The notes under the pieces are model-generated. The model was not told the DNA's origin. It saw only the letters and a list, made by a program, of their open reading frames with translations, and searched no databases. This document shows, one piece after another, positions 1 to 11,530 of a DNA stretch of 64,000 nucleotides. The position numbers were made by a program, and so were the translations under genes. Positions within the stretch are counted from its first letter, which is position 1, and every line of letters starts with the position of its first letter. Source of the stretch: Paralichthys olivaceus (lineage: Eukaryota; Chordata; Actinopteri; Pleuronectiformes; Paralichthyidae); assembly GCF_024713975.1 (NCBI RefSeq), contig NC_091093.1, forward strand, positions 5,739,001 through 5,803,000, read 5' to 3'.

Positions 1-664
1 CATCTGTACCCAGTGGATGAGATTGGGATGTTGGTGTCTGGGAGCTGCTGGGAAACACAGGGGGTGAGATGGGGGACAAGGGCCCTAAAGGGGAGTAACG
101 TCTCAAGGAAACTCCTTTAAGATTAACTGCGAGCTCCAGAACAAGTTTCCTAGAAGCCCTGGGGTGGCACAGGGGCACAGAGGCTTCCTGTGGCGAGGGA
201 TGATGTCTGCTGGCGGGTGAAGAGTCACTCTGAGGCTCCCACTGTGGAGTCAAGGCTCCTTCCGTGCTGACAGGTGAGGGCTCCTCGTCCTCTGGACTGT
301 CGGCTGACTGAGAGGAGAGAGGTGAGGCAGGGCTCTCTGGTGAGTAGGGATGCAGGTCCATGGACGCTGAGCAGGTGGAGCCTGAAATACCCACCATATC
401 AACCTCATCCCCGAGCTGGTCCCTGGCCTGAGGCCCCTGCTCCACCACAGTTCTGTAGCTGTGGAGTCCCAGTATGATCTGTGTGGGTCCAGGGGGATCT
501 AGCAGTAGGGCTTGGCCTCGGGATCTCCCTCCACTGTGAAACAGGCGACTCCACAGATGTGTGAATCGTCGTTGAGAGGAGGCAGAGGAGGAGGTGGAGC
601 GCCGTGATGAATGACGTCTGATCTGTCTGCGCATCGCCAAACGTAGGTTCTGTAACATGGAGGC
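1..664 (-). CDS. lrp3: LRP3 coding exon 7, cytoplasmic tail (partial)
   Basis: Acceptor TCCTGCAG, then ASMLQNLRLAMRRQIRRHSS, matching human SVLQNLRTAMRRQMRRH. The frame stays open for 221 codons to base 1. After the basic start it is rich in Ser, Pro and Glu and poorly conserved with mammals. The human C-terminal acidic DDEALLVC-type end is not reached, so the stop lies beyond the left edge. Confidence 0.9.
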
Positions 665-3600
665 CTGCAGGAGGGAGAGGGTAGACAGAGGAAGACAGAG
701 AAACAATGATTCAGATCAAGGCAACTTCGAGCCATATTCTTGTGAGTTTTGAAGTCTTTGAAGTGAGAGCCTTTAGAGTAGAGAAGCCTGACCTCCACTA
801 AAGCTGTTGGCACATTTTTATTTTCAGCTCAAAGTGAAATTCAATATCATTTCCTCTGGATGACATTAAAAAATATTTCTCTGTTGCATAAAGAGCATGA
901 TTCTAAGGCTCCATTATGACATCTCACACAATACGCAGTAGTAGCTCTACAGCACATGGAAGTTCATTCATATAACTGAGTTCAACCTCATTAATTGCCT
1001 AAAGAAATAATTTAGATTTCTAGGAAAAAAAAAATTGTTTGCTTTCCATGCAGGGTTGATTAATTAAATACAATGGGTTGGTTAGCTTAGCACAAAGACT
1101 GGAAACATTTTCCCCAGATCAGTTGCTTTTACATACACTGAACAAACAAGAACAACACGGTGTAATATGATGATGAATGCTTCCAGGATTTATGCTAAAT
1201 GAATCTAATCGGCTGCTAGTAGTGGTGCTTGTAGCGTTTGATTTGCTATAGACATATGAAGGTGATATCTCTCTTCTCATTAACTGATGTGAATGAGAGC
1301 ATTTCCCAAAATCTTAAACTCTTCCTTTGAATAATTAACTTAAACAATAACTACCAAAACTGAATTTACAATAGTAGATCTGCAACTGCACATAGAATTG
1401 ATCTCATATAGACAGTGGATAGATGCCATTTAACTCCCATAAATGGCACATCATATATCTTATAAGTTATAACAGTTTTCCTTCAGTGTAGGCTCATTGG
1501 TTATGCATAGAGAGGAATTTCAGTGTGAGGGTCAGGCTTCCACTACCGCCGCTGGACTGCAAAAATTGTTTTGTCAAAGCTGGATGCTCATATCCAGAAT
1601 CACAAGAAATAACACAAGTGTATGATTATGTATGCTGCACAACCTGGGTGGGGTTATATACTGGGAAGTCCTCCACAGGAGGGATGAGACCCTGGGCAAT
1701 CAGCTGACCATAAGAGGGAGGGGCCTCTCTCTGAACAAACTCGGCCTCCATGCGAGTCATCTGAGTCTCAAAAGCTCTACAGACGACAGAGAGAAACATG
1801 GAGGGCACAGCAGAAAAAAAAGGAGGGAAGACTTTCTGATAAATCAAATATCTTATTTTGAAAAACACAATGAGTCATTTCATCCCTGTAGAGTTTGTAG
1901 ATTTACACCATCAACAGCAGCAAAACACAATAATAGACTGAGTGATGGTTTACCTTTGAAAAGCACTCATAGGAGACAAAGTTTTTGTAGTGTTTAGTAT
2001 GTCAACAGTAATAAAACTGAATTAAGGACAGAGGTGTTGTGTCCTCACCTGTACTCTCTGCTCCTGAGTGAGTGGAGTTTGAGGGCACAGCCGAGGGCAA
2101 TGACCAGCAGCAGGCTACACACAAGGCTCCCGATCAGAGCGGCAGTGATGACTTTCCTGGGTACTGCAGCCAGGCAGTCCCTCTCGTCGCTCCCGTCTAA
2201 GCAGTCCTCCTGGCCGTCACACCGCCACGTCTCAAAGATACACAGGTTAGTCCCACAGTGGAAGTTTCCGGGTTGGCAGTCGTAGCAGTTCTTCTCATCC
2301 GACCCATCCGGACACCTCTTCTGGTTGTTGCAACGCTCCGAGGCTGGGTAGCACACTCCAGTGCCGCCCTCACAGGGAAACTCCCCATCTGGGCACGTTG
2401 GGCAGGCCTCCTCGTCGCGGCCTGACGGGCAGTGCCAGTAGCCATCGCAGCGCTGGCGTTCAGAGTAGCAGCCCTGATCGCTGCCGCAGGGATGCTCACC
2501 AGGAAAACAGTAACCTTTGACCTGGGAGTGGGGAGGAGAAATATGTCACCGCCTAGACACCAAGAGGATGAGATCGCTTGATAGAGTGTTTTCTCTGCAT
2601 CAATAGAACATTTACTTTCTCTATCAACCAGACATTCAGATAAGTATTGATTCCTTAAGATAGATGGAAAAAGTTACATCACCAGATTGCTCTACCTGGT
2701 AAGTGGCGTTGAAGCCGTGTCCAGGGCTGTGAGGCTGGGCCATGTACAGCACACTCATCTGACCCCGGCTCGACTCCAGCAGCGCCAGGCGCCTGTTGTT
2801 ATGGTACGACAACACCTGTAAAAGATGCTCCGCCTGCTGCAGCAGGCCGTCGTAGACATGCAGTGAATCTCTGGGCCCGAGCTGCAGGTCCAGCTGCAGC
2901 ACGATGGGTTTGGGGTCCTGGGTGTCCAGCAGCCAGGAGCATCTCAGCTGTGTCGCAGCGCTGCGATTAGGCCGGAAAAAATCTGGAGAGGCAAAGGAGC
3001 CATAGAAGTTCCCCAGACGTTTGCCGCAGGTGGTGTCGGGGCAACCCACTTCATCAGTTCCGTCAGGGCAGTCCCGGGCTCCGTTGCAGCGCAGGGTGGC
3101 AGGCAGGCACCGGGTGGACTGGACCTCGGTGCACGGTAGGGAGCCAAAGGGGCAGAGGCCAGGCTGGGCTTCAGTGGGGGGAGGGGAGCAGCTGCGTTCA
3201 TCGGTGGCATCGCCGCATTCATCCTGACCGTTGCACTTCCAGGAGCGAGGAAGACACTTCCCGTTCCCGCAGAGGAATTCATCTGGCTGACAGCTGCTCT
3301 GACCCAGGTGACCTGCAGAGGAAAGAAGTGAACAGACTGGATCTTAAAACTATCATCAAGACAAAGAACTGACATTAACATATGAGCCAACATTAGTGCA
3401 ACAACACTCAGATTAAATGTGATGCAAAGGATTTAACACATCAAACAAAATAAAAGCTAAGGCTAAACACTGCCTAATGAGTTTAGATTAACTGCCTTCA
3501 GTCTGGCAGCTAATACACACTAATTGTAATGCTCTTTGTCTGGATTACTATAAACCCTGCTCCACTGTCCAGAGCCTCGAACTGTAATTTACTGAGAGAA

Positions 3601-6600
3601 ACCGAAGGTCACTATAAAATTCCTGAAAGCAGCCATTATAAAAAGAAAAAAAAACATTTGTAATTATACAGTCAAGATCAAGATCACCATAACCCTTATC
3701 ACCCTGTGGCCTGGAGTATATCATTGTCCATGCCCCAGTTGTAGCTGAAGGTCGGCAGACCTCAAGCTCATGCAGGCTCCAAACTGACACACATACTCTC
3801 ACATTCTGACCAGAGCCAAGAGCCCAACAAAGTCTAATGACAAGACAACACATTTCCACAGGAATAAAGAAACTGTGGTGAAACACGAGGACTGAGAATA
3901 AATAATGTGGTGTGTGTACTGCATGGAGGCATGAAACTACACCATCATACTCAAAGCTCTGTTTTTTATTCCCAACATTACAATGTAATGTAATTTTAAT
4001 ATTGTAAGATGTGCATTATTTTGGTGGATATTCATTAAGTAGATCATATTATCTCTTAAAGATAATTCATCTTAAGGTAATCATGATATGGTCGTGCACC
4101 TTACATGCATGCAATGAGAGTAATGTCCTCTCACCTCGGATGTAGGAGAGACGGAAGCCCTGAGCTTGCCCAGAGCTGTTGGCCTGAGAGTGGAAGTAGA
4201 GCCACACACGCCCCCTGGTGGAAATGACAGGTGGAGGTAGCATGGAGCCACATAGCCTGGATTCCCCATTCCACATAGGAGTCAACATGAGCCAGTCTCG
4301 AGAACAACTTCCAGACTCCGCCAAGTCAAAGTTACGGAAACTAGAGGAGAGAGTTTATCATTTCAGGTGCTTCCAGAGAAAGAACTCATGTGACTGCTGT
4401 GCATGAACGAGTGACTGTACCTGATGGTGATGACCTCTCCCTGACCTCCCTGGATATGCCAGCTGCAGTTGACTCCAGCGGGGTAGTTTAAAGGCCACGA
4501 GGGGCTGTAGATCACACCCCTCCGCTCCGTGTGGACCTCCACCTGCTCACTGCAGCCTGCTGGACGACAAAGAGTCCGGGGGGGACGGGGATACACACAT
4601 CAGTAAGGTCCATCTCTACAATCCTTCTGTACATCCTTAACGCCACCGATGAAACACTGACTGTTATTATTTTTCAGTGTCAGGTCTTTGTGACTGAGAT
4701 CAACATGAACAAAAGACTATTCTTTTTTTTTGATTTACTAGTTTTCTTATTCAGTACAAATCAAAATGAGATAAAAGGCAACATTTCAATGACTGACTCT
4801 TTTAAAGGAGAAGATCTTCCTTATTTTTGTGATTGTCAACAAACTAAATGAAAAGGCTAAAGCCAACAATGTGCTGATCTCTCAGGAATATCTGACTTTC
4901 CCAGCCTGACTGTTGCACCCAAACTCTTTCGGTGTTACTGCAGGAGTGAATGTTCAACTTTACAAATCATCACAAATATATATAAATATAAATTGATTTT
5001 TGAATAAGTAAAATAGTTGGGGTCTATGTTTTTGGCAAACAGTACTCAAGAAAAAATAACGATGCTTGGAACTACTTTCAGCTGCTGACTGACACACATT
5101 TGCTGTGCTAGTGAGTAGCATGATGTTGCATGTGTTGAATAATGAAGGAATATGTCACCCAGTCCATCAGTGAGGATCAGTGATGAGTTATTAATGGTCT
5201 TTGGACAACAATGGAGCTCTGTGACTCACACAGGAATAAGATGTATCATGAGGCTGCTCAGAGACTTTTTGTTACCAAGATCAATTTATTGATTTAGATA
5301 TTTTCAAAGGTTGTGTTAACATTAACAGTCAATCACCCTTTTTTTTGCTATTGCTTTTGTTTCTTTTAACTTTTTCTTTTGCTGTTACTTTTACTTCATG
5401 TTGTAATATTTCACCTATTTCTCTGATGTCTTGTATTCTTGTCCTCCTCATTAAGCCCTCTGTAATGGCTGTTTGAAAAGTGCTACATACAAAAAGTTAT
5501 TATTATTAGTGAGTTGTGAAAGGTAGTGTAGTTGTTGCTTTAGCCATGATGAACTAAGAGTTATGCATGCTCAGCAGGATCCTTACTGCTACTGCCAGAA
5601 CACACACACACACACACCACTCACTCAGTCATTTTGTCTCTTTTGTCTCTGATCGATGCCAAAACCTAAAGACAATCACTACAACAAGACAAACGACCTT
5701 ATTGCCTTTCAGCAGAGCTTTGTGCTGATCACACGGGAGCCAAAACAGACGCAGCAGCAGTCAAACTGGCAGCCACGGCAACAGCATCGCCTGCTGCCAT
5801 CGCACCATTGCCCCAGGGAACGACACAGTGTGGGGTGGCCAAGAGGAGCAGCAGGAATAAGGCTTGTGCAGAGTGCAGGCAATGAATCCTATGAATTCTA
5901 AAATGTGAGGACATCAGGGTGAGGTTTGGTTTTATCACAGCTGTTTGATTAGAAGCCAGAGGAAGGAGATTTATTCATTAACTTAAATCGTGATGTAAGC
6001 GGAATATTAATAGGAGGGATTTTATTCTCCTTCTCGTGCTGAGAGCCCATCTTATTACACTCTTAATTAACCAGAACCATAACGACAGGACATTAGCTGA
6101 ACGGCTCCACCATGATTATCCCACACCAGCACACAGCAGCAGGTCTGCTCTCTCTTCTGCTGAGTGTGTGTTTGTTTCAGGCTTTCCTGATGAATCAGTG
6201 CAGTCAGCAGAGTGAAACAGGGGCGGAGGTGGGGTGGAGGAATTCCTAAGAACTCAGTGATGGATAATGACGATCCAGACAGGACCTGGTAAGTAGAGTT
6301 GCACAATGTTGGATTCTGGTGCAATGACTCTTAGGTTTTTGATTGTGTTTCAGTCTCCTTTTGTGTTTGGGTTGATTAAGCTGCTGTTTTTAATTTCTAT
6401 CAACATTTGAACAAACTTATTTTATCATCAACAGCAACAGATGTTCAAGGAGAAAGCATCTGCACCAGTTCAACCCACAGTAGTCTCAACAGACCAGAAT
6501 GCACTGCAGCTACAAGACATTTTATTGTTTTGAAGATGGGGTGAAGCTTAGCATTTTACTTAAGATTTTAATTAACTCTTGTGTTCCCACGTAGGTTATT

Positions 6601-7338
6601 CCAGACACAAGTTCAAATGTTTCAGAACAGTGCAAAGAAAGAAAGCAGCTCATTTGTAAGGTGTAATAAGCCAAACGGTTATTTTAATAATGCATAATAT
6701 TGTATAAGCTCATCATGTTCTAAGTCCAATCATTAATTCAAAGCTAAAACACAGAGGGCTAAATTAGGGCTGAGCGATAAAAAAAGATCAATAATTATCA
6801 CAGAATATCAATATCAATATAACTAAGGTTCAACATATTGATTAATATCTGCTGATCAAGTGTTTGTCATTCTATGTTTATACAAGTTTAAAACACAAAA
6901 ACAGACATTAAACTAAAATAAATGATAATGTGTCATTTATTGTTATAATTATCGATATCGACTGATACAAAAAGGTTGATATAATTTTTGGCATTATTGC
7001 GCAGTCCCACAGGTTAGATATTACAATATTTCCCTCTGGAATGGAGTGGAGGAGAGGTAGTAAAGTAACACAACCTAGAAAAACTCTGATGAAAAATGTA
7101 CTTTATCTACTTTGCACCACTGATACTGTTCAGGATACCTGAGAGAAAAGCTGCAGGAGGATTCAGGTTTATTACAGTATAAAGTCCTGTCATTTTTCAT
7201 TGTTGTAGTCTTCAAAAACAATGTGTAATCCTGTGTGTCTGTAGTGAAATAAAGAGACACTGGCTTCACTATGATGAATATCAGGTTTTATGCTCTCTCA
7301 GCGACAAAAGACTGAAAGAAAGACTAAAGATGATCAGA

Positions 7339-7421
<83 letters not shown>

Positions 7422-8582
7422 GAGAGAGAGGAAATGAGACTTAAATCTTTTTCATAGTCAAACGAGTCACAACATGATGTGTTTCTCATAAAACCTTCCC
7501 TCTCCACGTACACACATTTGTACTTCAGTTTTTCTGTGGACACTCGTTGAAATAATGAATTCCCACAGCCCCCGACCTCAACCATACAAACTGATCATCT
7601 GACCCCAACCCTAACTTTAACCTGAACCTTATATTAACCTAAACCTAGCCTGAGCCTAACCCTAACCTTAACCAGAACCTTATACTAACCTTACCTTAAC
7701 AAAACGCTAAAGAGAACCTAACCTTGACCTAATACTAACGTGAACCTAATACTAAACCTAACCCTAACATAATACTAACCTGAACCTAACCCCAACCTAA
7801 AGCTCACTCTAACTTAAACCTAAACCTAACCTCAACACAATTCTAACCTGAACCCTAAACCCATGTCTTCACCCTCTAATCAGCCCTTTAAAGATGTTTC
7901 AAAGATTAAGGACCTAAATATCCTAAAGGTCTAATTGTCTCACTGGTCTTCACAACTTGTTGCTATGAAAACAGACAAACAGACACACACACCTTCAGAA
8001 ACACTTTGATAATAGAAAGAGGAGAGGGGATGGGAGGGGGGAGAGTAGGGGAGAGATTGAGTGGCTGCAGAGAAGCAGTGATGTAATGCTGATAGCAGCA
8101 TCACATTGTGGAGGAGCATCCATGTTTCCACACACAGCCTGATCATTTAGCCACCACAGATCGATAGCCCCACAGGTCTGAGCAGGATGATACCCTCATC
8201 TTCTCACTCCGTCCCATCGCAACAGTGCAGACAGAGCTGTCTCACATCTCCTCATCACAGGGACGCGGGACTCAGCGGCAGGCTAAAGGACATCCACCAC
8301 TGACACAGTGGACAGAGGAGAGCTCTGCTGTGAGAGGCTGGTATCGGAAGCTGTGTGAGGCTCCTCAGTGGTGATCCAGATGCAAACAAACACCAAGGGA
8401 CACAACATCTGTTCAATCACTCGACCTGAACCACCGGGTACAGAGCCGCGCACACATCTCCATGAAAACATCTCAGCAGAGAGGATGCATTGTTTTCTCT
8501 CTCTCTCTCTCTCTCTCTCACCTGCACAGAGCAGAGCGGAGCGGAACCACATCAGCCCGAGCAGCAGCTCCCTCACTCCCAT
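1..8582 (-). CDS. lrp3: LRP3, LDL receptor-related protein 3 (3' end beyond left edge)
   Basis: Type I membrane receptor of the LRP3/LRP10/LRP12 group; ligand and role are poorly known, and it probably acts in endocytosis or signalling at the surface. Seven coding exons: 8582-8522, 4556-4421, 4340-4135, 3312-2696, 2521-2049, 1776-1644 and 664-1 (open at the edge). They join in phase to about 763 codons, against about 770 residues in human LRP3. Order: signal peptide (1-20), CUB1 (about 22-134), two LDLa repeats (about 139-222), CUB2 (about 225-340), three LDLa-like repeats (344-456), transmembrane helix (about 464-488) and a Ser/Pro-rich tail. Hallmarks shared with human LRP3 are HTERRGVIYSP, SGQAQGFRLSYIRG, GHGFNATYQV, CIFETWRCDGQEDC and APPSYGQLIAQGLIPPVEDF. 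The SDE and WRCDGQEDC residues of the LDLa calcium sites are intact in most repeats; the first juxtacentral repeat (344-380) is degenerate, as in human. No break is seen. LRP10 and LRP12 fit less well. Confidence 0.95.
665..1643 (-). other. LRP3 intron 6
   Basis: AT-rich intron from 1643 to 665. I see no gene or clear repeat in it. Short ORFs here are unsupported. Confidence 0.8.
1644..1776 (-). CDS. lrp3: LRP3 coding exon 6 (juxtamembrane cytoplasmic)
   Basis: Encodes RAFETQMTRMEAEFVQREAP, then PSYGQLIAQGLIPPVEDFPVY. PPSY is a possible WW-domain ligand. Nearly identical to human in this part. Donor CCCAG/GTTGTG. Confidence 0.95.
2049..2521 (-). CDS. lrp3: LRP3 coding exon 5 (LDLa 3-5 and transmembrane helix)
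   Basis: Begins VKGYCFPGEHPCG. It holds one degenerate and two good LDLa repeats, then AAVPRKVITAALIGSLVCSL as the start of the membrane helix and a basic stop-transfer stretch (KLHSLRSREYR). The donor is TACAG/GTGAGG. Confidence 0.95.
2696..3312 (-). CDS. lrp3: LRP3 coding exon 4 (LDLa 1-2 and CUB2)
   Basis: 617-nt exon. It carries two LDLa repeats (cores KCNGQDECGDATDE and RCNGARDCPDGTDE) and a whole CUB2 domain starting CGKRLGNFYGSFASP and ending GHGFNATYQ. Acceptor TCTGCAG, donor TACCAG/GTAGAG. Confidence 0.95.
3313..4134 (-). other. LRP3 intron 3
   Basis: 822-bp intron between CUB1 and the first LDLa exon. No repeat or further exon recognised. Confidence 0.8.
4135..4340 (-). CDS. lrp3: LRP3 coding exon 3 (rest of CUB1)
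   Basis: Acceptor CTCTAG, then SFRNFDLAESGSCSRDWL, ending SYIRG. Human LRP3 has SFRNFDVEES at the same place. The donor is CCGAG/GTGAGA. Confidence 0.92.
4421..4556 (-). CDS. lrp3: LRP3 coding exon 2 (start of CUB1)
   Basis: Encodes GCSEQVEVHTERRGVIYSP... through GEVITI. The acceptor is a tandem CAGCAG, so the exon may start at 4556 or 4559, a one-residue difference. The donor is ATCAG/GTACAGT at 4421/4420. Confidence 0.9.
6765..7009. mobile_element. Old hAT-like nonautonomous element (degraded)
   Basis: Left end TAGGGCTGAGCGATA; right end TATTGCGCAGTCCCA, a diverged inverted copy. AT-rich interior of about 245 bp with no coding capacity. Related ends occur on the better-preserved element at 20636-21579. 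The target duplication is not clean (GGCTAAAT versus GGTTAGAT near the ends). Confidence 0.55.
7345..7417. repeat. (GT)n microsatellite
   Basis: Uninterrupted GT dinucleotide run of about 36 units in LRP3 intron 1. Confidence 0.98.
7604..7862. repeat. Degenerate CCTAA telomere-like array
   Basis: About 40 imperfect five- to seven-base units of the CCTAA/CTAACC type (CCTAACCCTAACC, AACCTGAACC, AACCTAATACTAA). Resembles interstitial telomeric or minisatellite sequence; units are too diverged for a fresh telomere insertion. Confidence 0.8.
8496..8519. repeat. (CT)n run beside LRP3 exon 1 donor
   Basis: CT dinucleotide run on the plus strand; on the transcript it is (GA)n starting inside the LRP3 5' splice site context. 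Confidence 0.95.
8522..8582 (-). CDS. lrp3: LRP3 coding exon 1 (signal peptide)
   Basis: Starts at the ATG read from 8582 and encodes a 20-residue hydrophobic leader (MGVRELLLGLMW... ending LLCA) plus one base. The donor CAG/GTGAGA lies at 8522/8521 and runs straight into a GA repeat. The start is chosen because it gives a signal peptide and phase 1 fits exon 2. Confidence 0.85.
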
Positions 8583-8770
8583 GGTCCTGCGGGGGCGGCC
8601 ACTGTTATCCGGAGCACGGGTCCAGCGGTTTGCTCCACATCTGGGTCCTCCAGCACAACATCTGTCTTCATCTCACACACACCGACGGGTGCTCACTGAG
8701 AAAAGCCCATTGTGTCCTTTGGAGGAGCAGCCAAGACACCGGAGTTAAGTTAGCTGGGGCATACAACTAG
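8583..8770 (-). promoter_or_regulatory. Putative LRP3 5' UTR and promoter region
   Basis: Relatively CpG-containing sequence just upstream of the LRP3 ATG, as expected of a 5' UTR and promoter. No TATA box or transcription start could be fixed from sequence alone. Confidence 0.4.
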
Positions 8771-10002
8771 AATTCCGGTTGTTGTCTTCAAAATAAAAGC
8801 TGCCAAACCCAAGAAAGAGTGCATCCAAGGACACTCGCTGTCAGCCCTTCTTCGGGTGTTATTTAAAAAAAGTTTATTTTCACAGTTTGCAGTATTTGGG
8901 TCTGAGTGATCTACCAGGACAACGAATGCTCAGTTAAGGGCTGCAGTTAGATGTGTTCTAAGAAGTTTCCATACATATAATACTCTATCAAAGTGAAAGT
9001 AATGTGTGACCAACAAAAAAATTATGTCCAAGGAAAGATATCACAAGAATTTGATCAACATTTATTATAAAGATGAAGCACAAAACAAATGATTAAATAA
9101 GTCAATATGGCCGACTGAGTCCAGTTCAGCCACAGATCCATCTAGTTGCGTTCCTCAAAACACTTGGGGGCCATCAGACGGCACAAAGCCACCACACGGT
9201 CTAAATCCATAAGCCAAGAAACATATTTTGTGCATTGCAAACAATTTGAAGATTGTACTCACACGTTTATTTTCATATTGCACATTTAGAAAAACAGCAA
9301 TGTACTGTATGAAGTAATAATAATAAACTTTATTTGAATAACAACTTTAATACAAGAAATGCAGCTCAAAGTGCTTAACATTGAATATAGGTACGAATAA
9401 AAATCTGTTCATAAAAATAAAAACACGCTCATGAAAAATAAAACCATGTTAAATGTAAGTTATATAAGTGAACAGATTTTAAGTAACATAATAATGTGTG
9501 AAAATTAAATTTAAAAGAAAAGGAAATAAAATGTAATAAAAAGTGTATAAAACAGAAAAGAGAGAAAGTGATGAAAATTATAAAAGCGCAGGAGTGCGGG
9601 CAATGGTGGTGTAAAGTTTTCTAACAGACTTAAGCTCTTATTTTGAAGAGAAAACTGTCCAACTTCCGCTCTGCCTGTGATCTAGTCTGTGATCTGCTTG
9701 CCGCATCTACCAGGACAGAGCGGACACATTCTTCTTTGTTTATCTGTCTGGTTTTGTCCTCACTGAAGGACAGAATGACACCAGCAGTCGTGTAGAAGCT
9801 GTAGACGTTGCTCTGGTGAATGTTTTCTCACCACAGGCTGAATTGCTTGTTCAAATGAAGAGTTCTTGGGAGCAAGGTTTCCTCAGGATTGTCCTCATCC
9901 TCCATTGTAGGCTGACGACTTCTTATCTCAGTGCCGCCCCCGTATGGTCAGATGGATGCACTGCAAAGTTAATGTGCAGAACATTTGCACAGAAGTGTGT
10001 TT

Positions 10003-10152
10003 TTAAAGAAGAAGCAGGTAGAGTTTTTAAAGAAGAAGCAGGTAGAGTTTTTAAAGAAGAAGCAGGTTGTGTTTTGTAGAAGCAGGTTGTGTTTTGTAGA
10101 AGCAGCAGCAGGTTGTGTTTTAAAGAAGAAGCAGGTTGTGTTTTAAAGAACA
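10003..10152. repeat. Short tandem repeat of AAAGAAGAAGCAGG type units
   Basis: Six or so imperfect copies of a unit of about 20-26 bp (AAAGAAGAAGCAGGTAGAG, later GAAGCAGGTTGTGTTTT). It causes the repeated VFKEEAGR peptide in one frame, which I do not take as a gene. Confidence 0.85.
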
Positions 10153-10162
10153 GTCTGTTTTA

Positions 10163-10339
<177 letters not shown>

Positions 10340-10825
10340 TTAAATACCTTGTGCTTAATCTGTGACGTCACATAATTTTGTATTTCTCTGCACAACATTG
10401 GAAGACTCGCGTTACTCACGATACAGTGAGAAGCTGCAGGACTGTTGACTCTGCTGGCGGAATCATACAGGTCATACAACTGTTTCTGCCTCTTTCTGTC
10501 TCATTTCTCCTGCGCTCCTATCTGTTCGTTTCATAAAGTGTGTGATACGGCCATGTCAGGGTGCATCATAGGCTCGTTACCTCCGCCGCTGTCGAGGAAA
10601 TAGTGCCGCCCTCCTGTGAGCCGCATTACATATCACCTATAACTGATGCGCGTCTTCACGTGGTGTTACGGTAAAGGTGCTCGGCGTTAAAGGTTTCATG
10701 TCTACGGAGCCCCTGGAGTCCCAAACGATGTTTTTATCTTGCGCTTTTGGTTTTCGTAAGCACACGATATTCTCCTCAGGGTCTCCATGGGATGAACAAG
10801 AGGGAGGGGAACATTTAAAAAGAGA

Positions 10826-11090
10826 ACGTTATGAGTGCCATAATGAAAAATGAGCCGAATTTCCCTTTAATTTCCTCATCATTTCTAGAGTAAAATCTTC
10901 AGGTCTTCTGAAACTTGACACACGGACAGTGGGGGTCCAAATTCAATTTCACCTCAGAGAATTCTTTCTTTTAAATATTTAATAGGAGCAAGTAATGAAA
11001 GCCATAATAAGAATGGTGTTATTTTTCCCTTTTACATTTTTTTCAAAATGTCTGCTGTAAAATATCTTGACATACAGACAGTGGGGGTCA
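10826..11090. repeat. Diverged tandem duplication of a ~160-bp block
   Basis: Two similar blocks, each ending CTTGACAYACRGACAGTGGGGGTC (near 10914-10937 and 11066-11089) and each with a GCCATAAT motif upstream. Divergence suggests an old duplication or two monomers of an interspersed repeat. Confidence 0.6.
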
Positions 11091-11116
11091 CCATGAACAT
11101 TTCTTTTGTATGTTTG

Positions 11117-11530
11117 AAGGTCACCAACTACCAGTAGACGTTAGCAGGTGTTAGTGTCCTCCAGCAGATGTTGAGGACATAACTTCAGTTGTGCACGTTA
11201 GTGTCATCAGGTGCTTTGACCTTTTAATCAACGATACAGGCCGAACTTTAGCGTACACTGAGGCTAAAGGTAAATCTGACTGGCTAGTGGCTTGTATGGC
11301 AGTTGTATGAAAGCCATGTGGCCGTTCAGTAGATCAGACATCATTACCCCTATACACCTTTTTAGAACATAGGACAAGATGGAGAATATACCCTCTACAT
11401 TCTACCGCACTAATTAATGCCTACTGCCAGTTGATGTTATTGGATGTTAGTGACGACCAGCGGATGTTTGTCACATGTCTTCAGCTGTGTACCTTAGCAT
11501 CATCAGGTGTTTCAGCCTTTTAATCACAAG
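11117..11530. repeat. Direct repeat pair about 300 bp apart
   Basis: Segments near 11130-11235 and 11427-11530 share CTTCAGYTGTG, TCATCAGGTG and CCTTTTAATCA in the same order. The second copy runs into the retroelement relic at 11471-11831, so this is probably its 3' end duplicated. Confidence 0.6.

Larger units (their letters stand above)
4557..8521 (-). other. LRP3 intron 1
   Basis: About 4 kb. Contains a short interspersed-repeat tail near 5455-5507 (GAAAAGTGCTACATACAAA followed by TTATTATTATTA), an old hAT-like inverted-repeat element, a GT microsatellite, a degenerate telomere-like array and, next to the donor, a CT/GA run. No other exon seen. Confidence 0.75.

Noticed and set aside
2944..3393. 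Minus-strand 149-codon ORF over LRP3 exon 4
   Set aside because: Out-of-frame shadow; the LDLa/CUB frame of LRP3 is the conserved one.
8283..8582. LRP3 first exon read on through GERERERERK
   Set aside because: That part is the (GA)n intron sequence after the donor at 8521; the spliced frame to exon 2 fits the family.
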